A stretch of 64,000 nucleotides of DNA from SMYC01 sp965197495 (lineage in GTDB: Bacteria > Acidobacteriota > Vicinamibacteria > Marinacidobacterales > SMYC01). Position numbers and translations under genes: made by a program. Every line of letters begins with the position of its first letter. Positions within the stretch are counted from its first letter, which is position 1. A model generated the notes under the pieces. The model was not told the origin of the DNA and searched no databases. It was given only the letters and a program-made list of their open reading frames with translations. Positions 33,702-42,381 of the stretch are shown in pieces. The stretch is from contig OZ240210.1 in the NCBI GenBank assembly GCA_965197495.1, forward strand, positions 8,370,001 through 8,434,000, given 5' to 3'.

Positions 33702-35715
33702 CGTCGAGGCGAGCCCTCCGGGCTTGTCTTCTGGCTCTCGCCTACCTCGCTCTGGCCGTCGTTTTCACCTATCCGCTCGCGTGGCATTTCGGGACCCATC
33801 ACGTCGGCGAGGCGGGCGGAGACGCCAAAGCTTATCTCTGGAACTATTGGTGGGTCGAAAAAGCTCTCTTCGAGCTCGGCACGAGCCCTTTCGAGACCGA
33901 CCATATCTTCTATCCTGTTGGTATCGGCCTCTCACTCCACACGCTCGCTTCGTTGCAAGGCGTGCTCGTGGCGCTGCTCGAGAAGCTCGCGGGACCGGTC
34001 AGAGCCCCGAACCTCCTTATCCTCTGGACATTCGTCGCTTCTGCGCTTGCGACCGAAGCACTCGCGCGTCGCGTGGGGGCCACCCGGGAAGGCGCCTTTC
34101 TCGCCGGCATCGCGTTCGCGTTCTGTCCGTATCGGCTCGCGCGCCTCGCAGGACATTACGACCTCCTTGGAACAGAGTGGATCCCGCTCTATGTCTTGCT
34201 GCTAATCGAGCTCTCGGAAAGACCGCGCCAACACTTGCCGCTCGCCGCGCTCACGGGATTGGTGGCGGCTCTGTGCGGCTACACGGCGCTCTCCTATCTC
34301 GTCTTCCTCAGCCTGTTCACGCTGCTATGGCTTTCCTATCGTCGCGAACGCGCGCTCGTAGCCCGCGTTCTCGTCGTCGGTCTCGTCGTCGTCGCGCTCA
34401 TGGCGCCTCTTCTCTTGCAAGCTTGGCGTGACTTGTCCCAATGGAGCTACCCGCCCTATCCCGGCGCGGATCGCTACGTCGCCGACATCGCCGCTTTCGT
34501 CGTCCCACCGCCGCAACAGACGCTTTTCGGCGCGCGGGCGTTTGCCGATAATTTGACGGAGACGACCGTCTTTCCGGGCTTCTTGTCCTCGCCGCGCTCG
34601 AGTGAAGGCATCGCTTCTGGGCTTTGGCGGCGCTCGTTTTCTTCGTCCTGAGCCTCGGAAGCTCGCTACACATCGCCGGGGCCGACACCGGTGTACCGAT
34701 GCCGTTTTGGCTCATCAGCAAAACACCGCTCCTCGAGAACCTGCGCGCACCTTCGCGCTTAACCATCATGATGATGCTTTCGCTCGCGATGTTGATGGCG
34801 CTTCGCTGGTCACCTAAGAAACGCTGGCCGACCGCGCTCGCCGCCGTCGTTCTCGTGGCGGAATACTTGGCGATCCCGACGCCTCTTTTTCGCGCCGAGA
34901 CCCACGATGTGTACGCCGAGCTTGCGCGCGACCCGAGCGACGTCACCGTCGTTGAGATTCCTGGCATCGAGCAGTCCCCGGCCGAGATCATGAACCACCA
35001 GCGCACGCACGGAAAGCCTATCTTCGTCGGCACGGCGGCGCGCGTGCCGCGCGAGAAAGGCGAGTACTATCTCGGTCTTCCGCTCGTGCGGCCGCTCATC
35101 GATCTACGGAAAGGACGCATCGCGGTAACCATTGAGCTCCTGGAGCGGGAGCGCATCGCAGCGCCTCATGTCGCTCGCTTTCTGGGTCTGGGCTATTTTG
35201 TGATGCAAAAGGCCTACGCGAAACGCGGTGTCGTGTCTTTCGTCGAAGACGTGCTTCCTGTCGATATCGTCTACGAGGATCCCAGTATCATCGTTCTCAA
35301 GACGCGGCGCGAGGCGCTCCCACCCGACCCCGTGAACATCGAGGCAGGCGCCCCGAGCTCGCGCCAGCACTTCGAGAGCGGCTGGCTGCTCCCCGAACGG
35401 GAAGGCTCATACGAGTTCCGGTGGGCGCACCGCACGCGCTCCACGCTGTTGTTCCGCCGCCCAAAATCGGCGCGCACCCTGGTGCTCTCGATAGCGCCAC
35501 TTCAAGGGCGTTCACAAACGGTCTCGATGGAGCTCAACGGGAAAGTGCTTGCGCCTCGTGAGCTCACACCCGGCTGGCAAGAGCTCCGCATCGACCTCTC
35601 TCCCGAGAGCGTCGGTGTAGAGCGGCTGAGCCTTCGCTGGTCCGAGCTCACGCGAGCGTCCGAGCGCGATCCGCGGCGTCTCGCCGCGCGGGTCCGCGCA
35701 ATCCGCTTCGACTGA
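33698..35715 (+). pseudogene. Large membrane protein (glycosyltransferase 39-like), broken by frameshift and stop
   Basis: Frame 33698-34580 encodes a polytopic protein: ACLLALAYLALAVVFTYPLA, GDAKAYLWNYWWVEKAL, SPFETDHIFYPVGIGLSLHT and many hydrophobic helices, the layout of GT39/dolichyl-mannosyltransferase-like or YfhO-type enzymes. At about 34580 the sense shifts to the frame LLVLAALE followed by TGA, then RHRFWALAALVFFVLSLGSS, which runs on to 35715 with LLENLRAPSRLTIMMMLSLA and a beta-rich C-terminal domain (FRRPKSARTLVLSIAPLQGR). One base is missing and one stop lies in the seam. The gene begins with a GTG overlapping the mltG stop, so it was part of that operon. Confidence 0.65.
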
Positions 35716-35883
35716 AGTGCCTGGAGCACGCGGCTCCCAAGAAAGGCAAAGGAGAGGTGGGGACAAAAGCAGGACACCCTTTTTCTTATCCCCTTATCCC
35801 CTCCTATCCCCACATCCCCTGCCTTACAACACCCAGCGGCGAGAGGGACAGCGTGTTCGGGGCTTCGTGCTAGACTCGGGGGG

Positions 35884-36657
35884 ATGGTTCACAGAATTTG
35901 GGTCGGGCTTCTTTTGGTGGGGTTTGCGGGGCTTGGGCAGGGGCAGGACCTTGACGGGGCGCTTCGGAAAGAGGTTCGCGACGGCGACTATGAAGAGGCC
36001 GAGCTTCTGCTTGGGAACCCGGCTGTGGACCCAGATGCGGCGGATCGAGACGGGTACACGGCGCTCATGTATGCGGCCCGTGGAAACAAGCCTGAGCTCG
36101 TGACATTGCTTACGAAGGCGGAAGCGAACCTCGACCTCCAGAACAACGGAGGCGATACGGCGCTTATCATTGCGGTCAAAAGAGGTCGCGTGGACGCGGC
36201 CCGACTGATGTTGATGGCGGGTGCGGACACGACGGTCCTCGACCGGCGCGGGCGAACGGCTCTCGACTGGGCGCAAGAGCGCGGGCGGACCTATCTCGCA
36301 CAGATCATTCTTATTGCGAGCCGGCCGAGTGGAGCACGAATTTTTCTCACCGAGAGACCCGTTACCCTTGAAACGGAGCTTCTCATCCCGCCGGAGCTCG
36401 TCGAAGACACATCGCCTCTCTACACAGAGAGCGCGTTCAACCGCGGCATCGAGGGACGCGTCATCTTGAGGATCATCATCCGCAAAGACGGCTCGATCGG
36501 GGCCATACGCCTTCACCAGAGACTCGACAACGGGCTCGACGGCGCTGCGATCTCGGCCGTGAAGATATGGAAGTTCAAGCCCGCCAGTGTGGACGGCGCT
36601 CCCATTAACGTCCTCGCGGACGTTGAAGTCGACTTCTCGCTCCAGACAAAAAGCTAG
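35884..36657 (+). CDS. Secreted ankyrin-repeat protein with TonB C-terminal domain
   Basis: 257 residues. Signal peptide (MVHRIWVGLLLVGFAGLGQG), then about four ankyrin repeats (DPDAADRDGYTALMYAARGN, NLDLQNNGGDTALIIAVKRG, VDAARLMLMAGADTTVLDRR, GRTALDWAQERGRTYLA). From about residue 175 a TonB C-terminal domain: YTESAFNRGIEGRVILRIII, RKDGSIGAIRLHQRLDNGLD, GAAISAVKIWKFKPASVDGA. TonB tails normally sit on a membrane-anchored Pro-rich protein; here the tail follows ankyrins and a cleavable leader, without the transmembrane anchor typical for energy transduction. The upstream 35716-35883 is pyrimidine-rich simple sequence. Convergent with fdhE with one base between the stops. Confidence 0.8.
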   Translation: MVHRIWVGLLLVGFAGLGQGQDLDGALRKEVRDGDYEEAELLLGNPAVDPDAADRDGYTALMYAARGNKPELVTLLTKAEANLDLQNNGGDTALIIAVKRGRVDAARLMLMAGADTTVLDRRGRTALDWAQERGRTYLAQIILIASRPSGARIFLTERPVTLETELLIPPELVEDTSPLYTESAFNRGIEGRVILRIIIRKDGSIGAIRLHQRLDNGLDGAAISAVKIWKFKPASVDGAPINVLADVEVDFSLQTKS

Positions 36658-36658
36658 C

Positions 36659-37312
36659 TCACATCCCGATGAGATTTGGGATGGGTTTGCGAAAGCCCTT
36701 TTCTTTCGCCCAGACATCGAGCGGCAGTGCGGCGATCTCGTCGACATCCGGGACCGCTTCGGGGTCCTTTTCCTGGTGGACGAGATTCAAATAGATCCCG
36801 CAGGATTCGCACGCCTGGACTTCCAGGTGCGCGAGCTCCGGGGCGGCGTAGTGTCCAAGCCCTGTTTCACCACAGGCGTGGCAGCGCCCTTTTTCGTGGC
36901 GCCACACTTCGAAACAGAGCGCACATTGCAGCTCGAGGGCCGTGCCGTCTCCTCGAGGCACGATGACTCCCAGCTGAGCCAGGTGAGAATCCTGCATGCA
37001 CGTCTGGTCTCGTTGCAGAAGTACCCGGGCGAAGAAAGCTCGGGGCGATACACGGTCGGCGCCGGATAGATAGGCGCCCATCGCCTCCTCGCAAGCCTTC
37101 TCGTCCAGCTCCCGAGAGGCGCGCGCGAGCACGGCGGGGCCTTGCTCTACGGCAAGCGTTCTGAGGTCCTCGAAGGAGCCGATCGCGCGTTGAAATGAGG
37201 CGACGGCTCCGTAGAAAGTAAGAGCCTGGCGAGATTCGAGGTAACGCTCGGCGAGCACCAACGCACGTTGGGCCCGCTGAGCACAAAGAAGCTCAAAAGC
37301 TTCCGGCGTCAA
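36659..37312 (-). CDS. fdhE: Formate dehydrogenase accessory protein FdhE-like
   Basis: 217 residues. The C-terminal half carries rubredoxin-like zinc/iron pairs: LQCALCFEVWRHEKGRCHAC and VQACESCGIYLNLV, with closing VDEIAALPLDVWAKEKGF, the FdhE signature. FdhE binds the Tat-targeted formate dehydrogenase catalytic subunit in the cytoplasm and is needed for an active respiratory enzyme. Its presence 1 kb from the formate dehydrogenase remnants fits the selenocysteine enzyme encoded at 50-53 kb. The first CPxCG pair of E. coli FdhE seems absent, so this is a shortened form. Confidence 0.75.
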   Translation of the reverse strand: MTPEAFELLCAQRAQRALVLAERYLESRQALTFYGAVASFQRAIGSFEDLRTLAVEQGPAVLARASRELDEKACEEAMGAYLSGADRVSPRAFFARVLLQRDQTCMQDSHLAQLGVIVPRGDGTALELQCALCFEVWRHEKGRCHACGETGLGHYAAPELAHLEVQACESCGIYLNLVHQEKDPEAVPDVDEIAALPLDVWAKEKGFRKPIPNLIGM

Positions 37313-37375
37313 AACTCCAGAACACTCCCGTCCATGCTCGGGGCGGCCCGGTTTCGAGCTAGCTCTCTTCGTCGC

Positions 37376-37951
37376 TCAGGAGTCAGGTGAGCCGTTGAGC
37401 ACGCCGATGATCTCGTCGAGATCGCGGCCTTCCGCAATGAGAACGGCCGAACGCCCGAAAAAGTCGGTCGCGTTCACGTCCGCGCCTGCTTCCATGAGCG
37501 CGGTGACGGCGTCGAGATTCCCGCCGATGACCGCACGCATGAGCGGCGTCCATCCAAGATGATCGGTCGCGTTCACGCTGGCGCTAGCCTCGATGAGCGC
37601 GGTGACGATCTCGTTGTTATTGAACTGCGCGGCATACATCAGCGCTGTCGCCCCAGTCTTGTCCTGAGCTTCGAGATCCGCTCCTGCCTCGACGAGCGCG
37701 GCGACGATGTCGGCCTCGCCCTTCATGGCGGCATAGCCCACGACCGGGAGTCCCTCATCAGTCTTCACGCTGGCGTCGGCGCCCTCGCCCAGTTGGTTCT
37801 GGACCTCGCGGGTATCGGCGTCAATGACAGCATCAATGAGGGCGTAGGTCGCGTCCTCGGAGCTAGCGCTATCGTCCTCGTCCTGGGCAAGTGCTAAATA
37901 AGGCACGAGCAGGCTCGCTGCTACGAAAATGAGAAATTTTCGAAATCGCAA
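37376..37951 (-). CDS. Secreted ankyrin-repeat protein
   Basis: 191 residues: signal peptide (MRFRKFLIFVAASLLVPYLA), acidic linker (EDDSASSEDA) and four ankyrin repeats (EGADASVKTDEGLPVVGYAA, EADIVAALVEAGADLEAQDK, TGATALMYAAQFNNNEIVTA, LGWTPLMRAVIGGNLDAVTA, ADVNATDFFGRSAVLIAEGR). Exported protein-binding module without an enzymatic domain. Same direction as the thioesterase upstream and fdhE downstream. Confidence 0.8.
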   Translation of the reverse strand: MRFRKFLIFVAASLLVPYLALAQDEDDSASSEDATYALIDAVIDADTREVQNQLGEGADASVKTDEGLPVVGYAAMKGEADIVAALVEAGADLEAQDKTGATALMYAAQFNNNEIVTALIEASASVNATDHLGWTPLMRAVIGGNLDAVTALMEAGADVNATDFFGRSAVLIAEGRDLDEIIGVLNGSPDS

Positions 37952-38023
37952 GATAGTAATCCTCCATCTGGCGGGGTAGACCCCTCAAGAAGCCGGTATC
38001 ATAGAACAGACGCCTCGGTTTCG

Positions 38024-38434
38024 CTAACGCCGCCCCGAGAGCTCCTGGAGCTTCGCCTCGAGCCGCTTCCGGTGCCGCTCGACGTCGATCACGAAGCGGA
38101 CGTGCCGGCCACGGCCAACGACTTCCACGCTGTCTCGCACTTCGGCCTCGAGCGTGACCTTCCGGCGGTCGACATCGGTCACCGTGAGCTGAACTTCGAC
38201 CCACGCGCCGAGAGGTGTTGCGCCGAGATGGTCCATCGAGACATGCGTCCCGACCGAGCTCTCGCCTTCGTCGAGATGCTCGCCCACGAGCTGCAAGGCG
38301 GTGTATTCCACGTCGCGCACCATCGACGGCGTCGAGTAGACGCGATCCTCTTCCCCGAGAAATGCGATCGTGCGAGGCTCGTCGACGGTGATCTTTGGCG
38401 TTGTCGAAACACCTGGAACAAGAGTTGCTTTCAT
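38024..38434 (-). CDS. Thioesterase of the fluoroacetyl-CoA thioesterase (FlK)-like hotdog group
   Basis: 136 residues. FLGEEDRVYSTPSMVRDVEY, GESSVGTHVSMDHLGATPLG and VTLEAEVRDSVEVVGRGRH define the FlK-like single hotdog domain; the T-H-V-x-x-x-H block supplies the active-site Thr/His region. Such proteins hydrolyse small acyl-CoAs; a real fluoroacetyl-CoA role is unlikely. Complete. Its N-terminal half and upstream DNA (38190-38496) are duplicated at 48423-48729, where only the first ~80 codons survive. It ends the formate dehydrogenase transcription unit. Confidence 0.75.
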   Translation of the reverse strand: MKATLVPGVSTTPKITVDEPRTIAFLGEEDRVYSTPSMVRDVEYTALQLVGEHLDEGESSVGTHVSMDHLGATPLGAWVEVQLTVTDVDRRKVTLEAEVRDSVEVVGRGRHVRFVIDVERHRKRLEAKLQELSGRR

Positions 38435-38887
38435 GAAGCTATCACTTCGAGATGTCTCGATACCACTTGGGATGGTGCGACGCCGCCCAACCGGGCGCGC
38501 GATAAAGGGGCTTCGTCAAACGGCGGTCATTGACGACGTACTGTTTGAGCGAAATCCCCTTGGAACAGAGCGTCCCCCGGTTGATGGGGCTGTCGGTGTC
38601 GCCTTCTATGTGAACGACGGTCGGCTTCACGTTGCTCGCGCGGTCGCCGAGGGTGTGGATGACAACACCGCAGCCGACGGCGCAGTAAGGACAGACGCTC
38701 TGGGTCTGGGTCGTGCGGGCAATCTTGAGCTCTTTCGCGCGCGACGCCGCCTCGCTCAAGTCGAAGCCGAAAGCGGTCGTCGCGAGAGCGGTCGCGCTCG
38801 CTTGAAAGAATTGTCGCCGGGATAGATCCACGGGTACCCTCCCCATGGATTTGGTATCACGGCGCGGCGGTGGCTGTCAAAGTGAGC
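38190..38887. repeat. Composite duplicate of two parts of the formate dehydrogenase locus
   Basis: Bases 38190-38496 match 48423-48729 without gaps (about 2 differences by eye), and 38491-38887 match 52754-53150 without gaps (about 11 differences). The six bases CCGGGC at 38491-38496 occur at the edge of both source segments (48724-48729 and 52754-52759), so the left copy looks like the right locus with 52754 minus 48730, about 4.0 kb, deleted across a microhomology. Differences inside the alpha-subunit frame are synonymous: the 118 shared residues are identical. Confidence 0.9.
38442..38846 (-). pseudogene. Deletion remnant: formate dehydrogenase alpha N-terminus joined to gamma C-terminus
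   Basis: Encodes the Tat leader and iron-sulfur start of the alpha subunit (DLSRRQFFQASATALATTAF, CPYCAVGCG, RGTLCSKG, up to YRAPG), then directly the last residues of the gamma subunit (WAASHHPKWYRDISK) and a stop. The join is in frame. The active-site domain, the beta subunit and the gamma membrane helices are absent, so it cannot be an enzyme. It keeps the promoter and GTG start region of the operon and lies just before the intact thioesterase, which may now be expressed from it. Confidence 0.85.
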
Positions 38888-39799
38888 GGCAGTACTTCCG
38901 AGCAAGAAGATCGCTCGCCGCCCCAATTCGGATCAAACCATTTAATATATTCAGATTCGGAGATTTATTCGGCGCCATTCGCTGTAACTAACGGCGAATG
39001 ACTCACTTTAATTGTCTAAGGAGCTGCTGCTTCTTGCGCAAACCCTGCACAACCGCGTCGGATCGCAGCCAAAGAGAGGTGTTCAAGCGGGAATTGGCGA
39101 TAGTTAGACCGCGGTTGCGACGGAGTTGGATGCCGAAAAGCCTTGAATGCACGACGATAGGAACGGCGTATTGTAGATGCCGGTTCCATCGAGAGCTGAA
39201 CGCACGAAGACGGGGCGAAATCGACGAACAAGCTTGACGGATTCCTGTTCGGAATCGCGTTGAATCGTCCTGTCGCTCATCATTATTAATCCGAACGGGT
39301 TCGCGGGCCAACGCCCGTCGGCGGGCAAGGCATCGGACGTTTGGTCGTTGCGAGGGAAGGAAGACGAGAACGAAATCGTCAGTACCCGGACTGAGCAACC
39401 ACGAGCGCCCAGAGTTGTGCTAGGCCGCGTCCCGCCACTCGTAGCGATGCTCCGAGACGTTGATGAGCACCCGACGGATAGAGCTCATGGCTGTGTCTTC
39501 TAGCATGAGCTGCAGTTCTAGGAAACAAGCTGCGGCTGTGGGAGTCTGAGTTGCGATTTTAGCGCATGAGCGGCGCAGTAGCTGGCTCGAACCGCGAGTA
39601 CTCCGCATCTTGTGTCCGGAACCGAAGCACCGTCGGTGGAACCCGGCGTTAATAATGTACATCGGGAGGAATTCTCTCGCCTTGGAACCATCTCCGGTAC
39701 CAAGCCCTCTGCGCTTTGGGTCGTGCGAACGTCCTGTCCTGTGATCTCAAGTGGCGGAGGAGTTCTGAGCGGCGCGAGAATTCCGTGTAAGTCTTTGCC
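38888..39799. other. Gene-poor spacer beyond the duplicated segment
   Basis: No gene I can support. The first 110 bases are A+T-rich. A perfect inverted pair (cattcgc at 38979-38985 and gcgaatg at 38995-39001) could form a hairpin. Minus-strand codons at 39104-39276 (MSDRTIQRDSEQESVKLVRR) look faintly coding but match nothing I know. Confidence 0.4.
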
Positions 39800-40075
39800 T
39801 TCACGGGCGGACGGCTCGTACGATACCCATGACGGAGTGGGAATGCAGAGGTCTCCGTAGTAAACGAGCTGGATCAGGAACATCAGCTCTTTCGAGCCCG
39901 GGCCGACGAGCACGTCGGCGGCGGTTCGGCGAATGGAGTGCTTGCGCGCATGATAGTCCGCCACAGCCTCTCGGAGTGCCGCAAGTCCTTTGACGGCGAG
40001 ATAGTCCTTTTGCCGTCGGGAGACCAGCTGCCAACTTGAGTACGCTGTCCTCACCGAAGGGCAATGATCGAGAAC
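39800..40075 (-). pseudogene. Fragment of a class I/II PLP-dependent aminotransferase
   Basis: Minus-strand frame QKDYLAVKGLAALREAVADY, HARKHSIRRTAADVLVGPGS, KELMFLIQLVYYGDLCIPTP and SWVSYEPSARE corresponds to residues about 60-150 of an aspartate/aromatic aminotransferase-type enzyme. The preceding PFGEDS piece is in another frame, and the PLP-lysine half is gone. A relic directly downstream of phhB; loss of an amino-acid aminotransferase beside a pterin dehydratase may hint at a former aromatic amino acid cluster. Confidence 0.6.
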
Positions 40076-40097
40076 CGTAGACGCGCGTCGCCGGTCA

Positions 40098-40442
40098 TCA
40101 GTGTACGCCGGAAAAGGCGTCGGTCTTGGCGGCCATGATGAAATCGTTGCGGTGTAGGCCTCGTATCTTGTGGGTCCACCAAGAGACCGTGACGCGACCC
40201 CACTCGGTGAGGATCGCTGGATGGTGACCCTCGCTTTCAGCCAGCTCGCCGACCTTCTGCGTAAACGCCAGCGCTTCGGCAAAATTCTTGAAGCTGAAGA
40301 CGCGGTTGAGGCGCGGGATGTCCTCCTCAGTCAGCACCTGCCACTCCGGGGTTTCGGGCTTCAGGTGCGCGATCTCTGAGTCGTTGAGCCTTGGCGCGTC
40401 GCGTCGGCAGGCGACGCACTTTTCCTGAATCAACTTACCCAT
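40098..40442 (-). CDS. phhB: Pterin-4a-carbinolamine dehydratase
   Basis: 114 residues. ACRRDAPRLNDSEIAHLKPE, FKNFAEALAFTQKVGELAES, EGHHPAILTEWGRVTVSWWT and GLHRNDFIMAAKTD are family blocks; the H-H-P motif and the second His (WWTH) are the catalytic residues. It dehydrates 4a-hydroxytetrahydrobiopterin formed by aromatic amino acid hydroxylases, or acts in moco/pterin recycling. Full length. Separated by 7 bases from the Rieske ferredoxin gene upstream, so the two probably form an operon. Confidence 0.9.
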   Translation of the reverse strand: MGKLIQEKCVACRRDAPRLNDSEIAHLKPETPEWQVLTEEDIPRLNRVFSFKNFAEALAFTQKVGELAESEGHHPAILTEWGRVTVSWWTHKIRGLHRNDFIMAAKTDAFSGVH

Positions 40443-40449
40443 TAATTCC

Positions 40450-40761
40450 CTAGGATATCTCGATTTCGACGTCGTCCCCCTCGACTCGCACGTTGTAGGA
40501 TGTCACTTCCGCTGGCGCGGGTGGCGTCAGGTTCTTGCCAGTGCAGACATCGAAGTTGGCTCCGTGCCACGGACAGGTCACCGTGCTGCCCTCGAGTGAT
40601 CCCTCGGACAGAGGGCCTCCACGGTGCGTGCAGGTGTCCGCGATCGCGTAGCAGGTCCCATCTACGTTGAAAAGAGCAATCTTGTTTCCAGCGACCTCGA
40701 CGCCCATACCCTGCCCAGGGGCAAGGTTCTTTTTCTCTGCGACCTTGTGAAAGGTTCCCAT
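40450..40761 (-). CDS. Rieske-type [2Fe-2S] ferredoxin
   Basis: 103 residues from ATG 40761 (GGAGG 11 bases upstream). Cluster ligands: C-x-H in CTHRGGPLSEGSLEG and C-x-x-H in CPWHGANFDVCTG. No membrane anchor, so this is a soluble biphenyl-dioxygenase-type ferredoxin (BphF/NirD size), an electron carrier for an oxygenase. A longer frame up to 40920 exists but lacks a good start. Upstream of phhB. Confidence 0.88.
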   Translation of the reverse strand: MGTFHKVAEKKNLAPGQGMGVEVAGNKIALFNVDGTCYAIADTCTHRGGPLSEGSLEGSTVTCPWHGANFDVCTGKNLTPPAPAEVTSYNVRVEGDDVEIEIS

Positions 40762-41170
40762 CACTATAAGTCCTCCCTCACAACGACGATTGTAACGGCG
40801 CCGCCGAGATAACTCAAAGTGCAAGATGCGCTCATGCCAGTCCCGCTTCTCCTCCCAGGAGAGAGCCGGCTCCTTGCATTTCGGAAGCCGTTTCAGGTCG
40901 TCGATCGCCGCTGCCTTCACTCGACTTCCTTCGCGGGGTTTGCTTCACGACCGGTGACATCAAGCCTTTGCCCAGATCTTCAGCTACTCGGCACAGTAGT
41001 ATATATAAATTTGACTATCATCAATTTTATTATATATTGAGTCGCGGCTTCCGTGAGCTGCTAAAGAAGCTTAGAGACACCTGTGCAGCCGATAACGCGG
41101 TTGCTCAGTACGCTGCTGCGGATCCCGTCCGCTTTGGCCGAGACGCCAAATCGCCTTCCGGGAAAAAAAC

Positions 41171-41503
41171 ATGGCCGACGACAGCCGAATTCAAAAGTTC
41201 CAGGAGTTCCTTGCCAAGGACCCACGGGATCCGATGCTTCATTACGGGCTTGGAAACGAGCTCTCAAAAAGCGGCCGCTTCGCGGACGCCGTCGAGAGCT
41301 TTGAAGAGGCCATCCGCGTCAACCCCAACTACACTGCGGCATACCGTCAGTTGGGCAAATCCTTGGAGAAGTCGGGCCGCAAGGACGAGGCCCGACGTGC
41401 CTATGAAGATGGTATCGCCGTGGGCCTCGAGACCGGAGATTTGCAGACCGTGAAAGAAATGAAGGTTTTCCTGAGGCGTCTCGGAGCGGATTCCGAAGCG
41501 TGA
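41171..41503 (+). CDS. Small TPR protein
   Basis: 110 residues: FLAKDPRDPMLHYGLGNELS, GRFADAVESFEEAIRVNPNY, AAYRQLGKSLEKSGRKDEAR, then a short helical end. Two to three TPRs, no signal peptide. Cytosolic protein-interaction module, usual for this lineage. The region 40921-41170 before it has no gene; a very A+T-rich patch lies at 40998-41040. Confidence 0.75.
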   Translation: MADDSRIQKFQEFLAKDPRDPMLHYGLGNELSKSGRFADAVESFEEAIRVNPNYTAAYRQLGKSLEKSGRKDEARRAYEDGIAVGLETGDLQTVKEMKVFLRRLGADSEA

Positions 41504-42366
41504 GAAGGCGAATTGAGCGCCATGGGTAGTCTTAGAGGGTCCTGCGAGGTAGAACGCTTGGGATTTATCGGATACGCAGCCCGCCGAAACGTAACTCCGG
41601 GTCGTGACGTCGTCCGGATCTTCATTAACTGCGCGCGCACGGATGCGCCCACCGTCGGCCAACGACAACGCTTGAACGACCCCGCAGCCCTTTCCCCCCC
41701 AGACGATATCCGCTTTCTCCATGCCATCGACGTCCTTTTCGAGGAGCGGCGATGTCGATTCACGGGACTCGATACGCTGTCAGCCGTTCGCAAGTTCCAC
41801 CGCTTCATGGATGCTCTCGGTGCGCGGGCACGCGAAATGGGGCAGGGCCACGACTGGCCATTCGAGTCGACAAGGAACTTGTTGGAGACGCTCACACGCG
41901 TCAAGAACTCCCGCGACTACAGTTCAGTCGCTCAGTCCCGTCAACTCCATAGATAAACCGACACGAGGCTCTCGAACGACCAGGCATGACGCAAACGCGC
42001 AAGTAACGGTTACCGCGGCTTCAATCGTCTCCATTCTCGAATCCAACGCCGAACCGCACCAGCTCGCCCGGCGCGCCAATTCGGCGGACCGAGATCACGG
42101 TTCAGTAAGAGGAAGACAGCTGCCCCCTTCGTCTTCCCACCGTACCAAGGCCGAGCGTAGGTCAGAAGCTTCTTTCGCTTCCTGCTCGCACGCGGGCCCC
42201 GCCGTGCTCTCGCGTTCGTGCTTTGGAGGGCGTTTCTGCGCCTGCCCGGAGCTCGGTGTCGTTCGCCCAAGCATAAACTTCCGCCGATCCTGCATCAGCG
42301 CCTTTCTGAGGGCCGGCTTGCCGCCCCGCCCCTACAGAACACTTAGCCCTAATCGCAAAAAAAAGA
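41504..42366. other. Region without a confident gene
   Basis: A plus-strand frame from ATG 41522 to 41956 (145 codons, GSCEVERLGFIGYAARRNVT, LTRVKNSRDYSSVAQSRQLH) and an overlapping minus-strand frame both lack family resemblance. Codon positions do not favour either clearly. Bases 41957-42366 hold nothing recognised. Confidence 0.3.
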
Positions 42367-42381
42367 GCCTCTCCTGCCATT

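Noticed and set aside
39003..39398. 131-codon minus-strand frame in the spacer
   Set aside because: No recognisable motif, odd composition and no ribosome-binding site.
41264..41904. Minus-strand frames opposite the TPR protein and its downstream region
   Set aside because: Overlap the clear TPR gene and show no family features.
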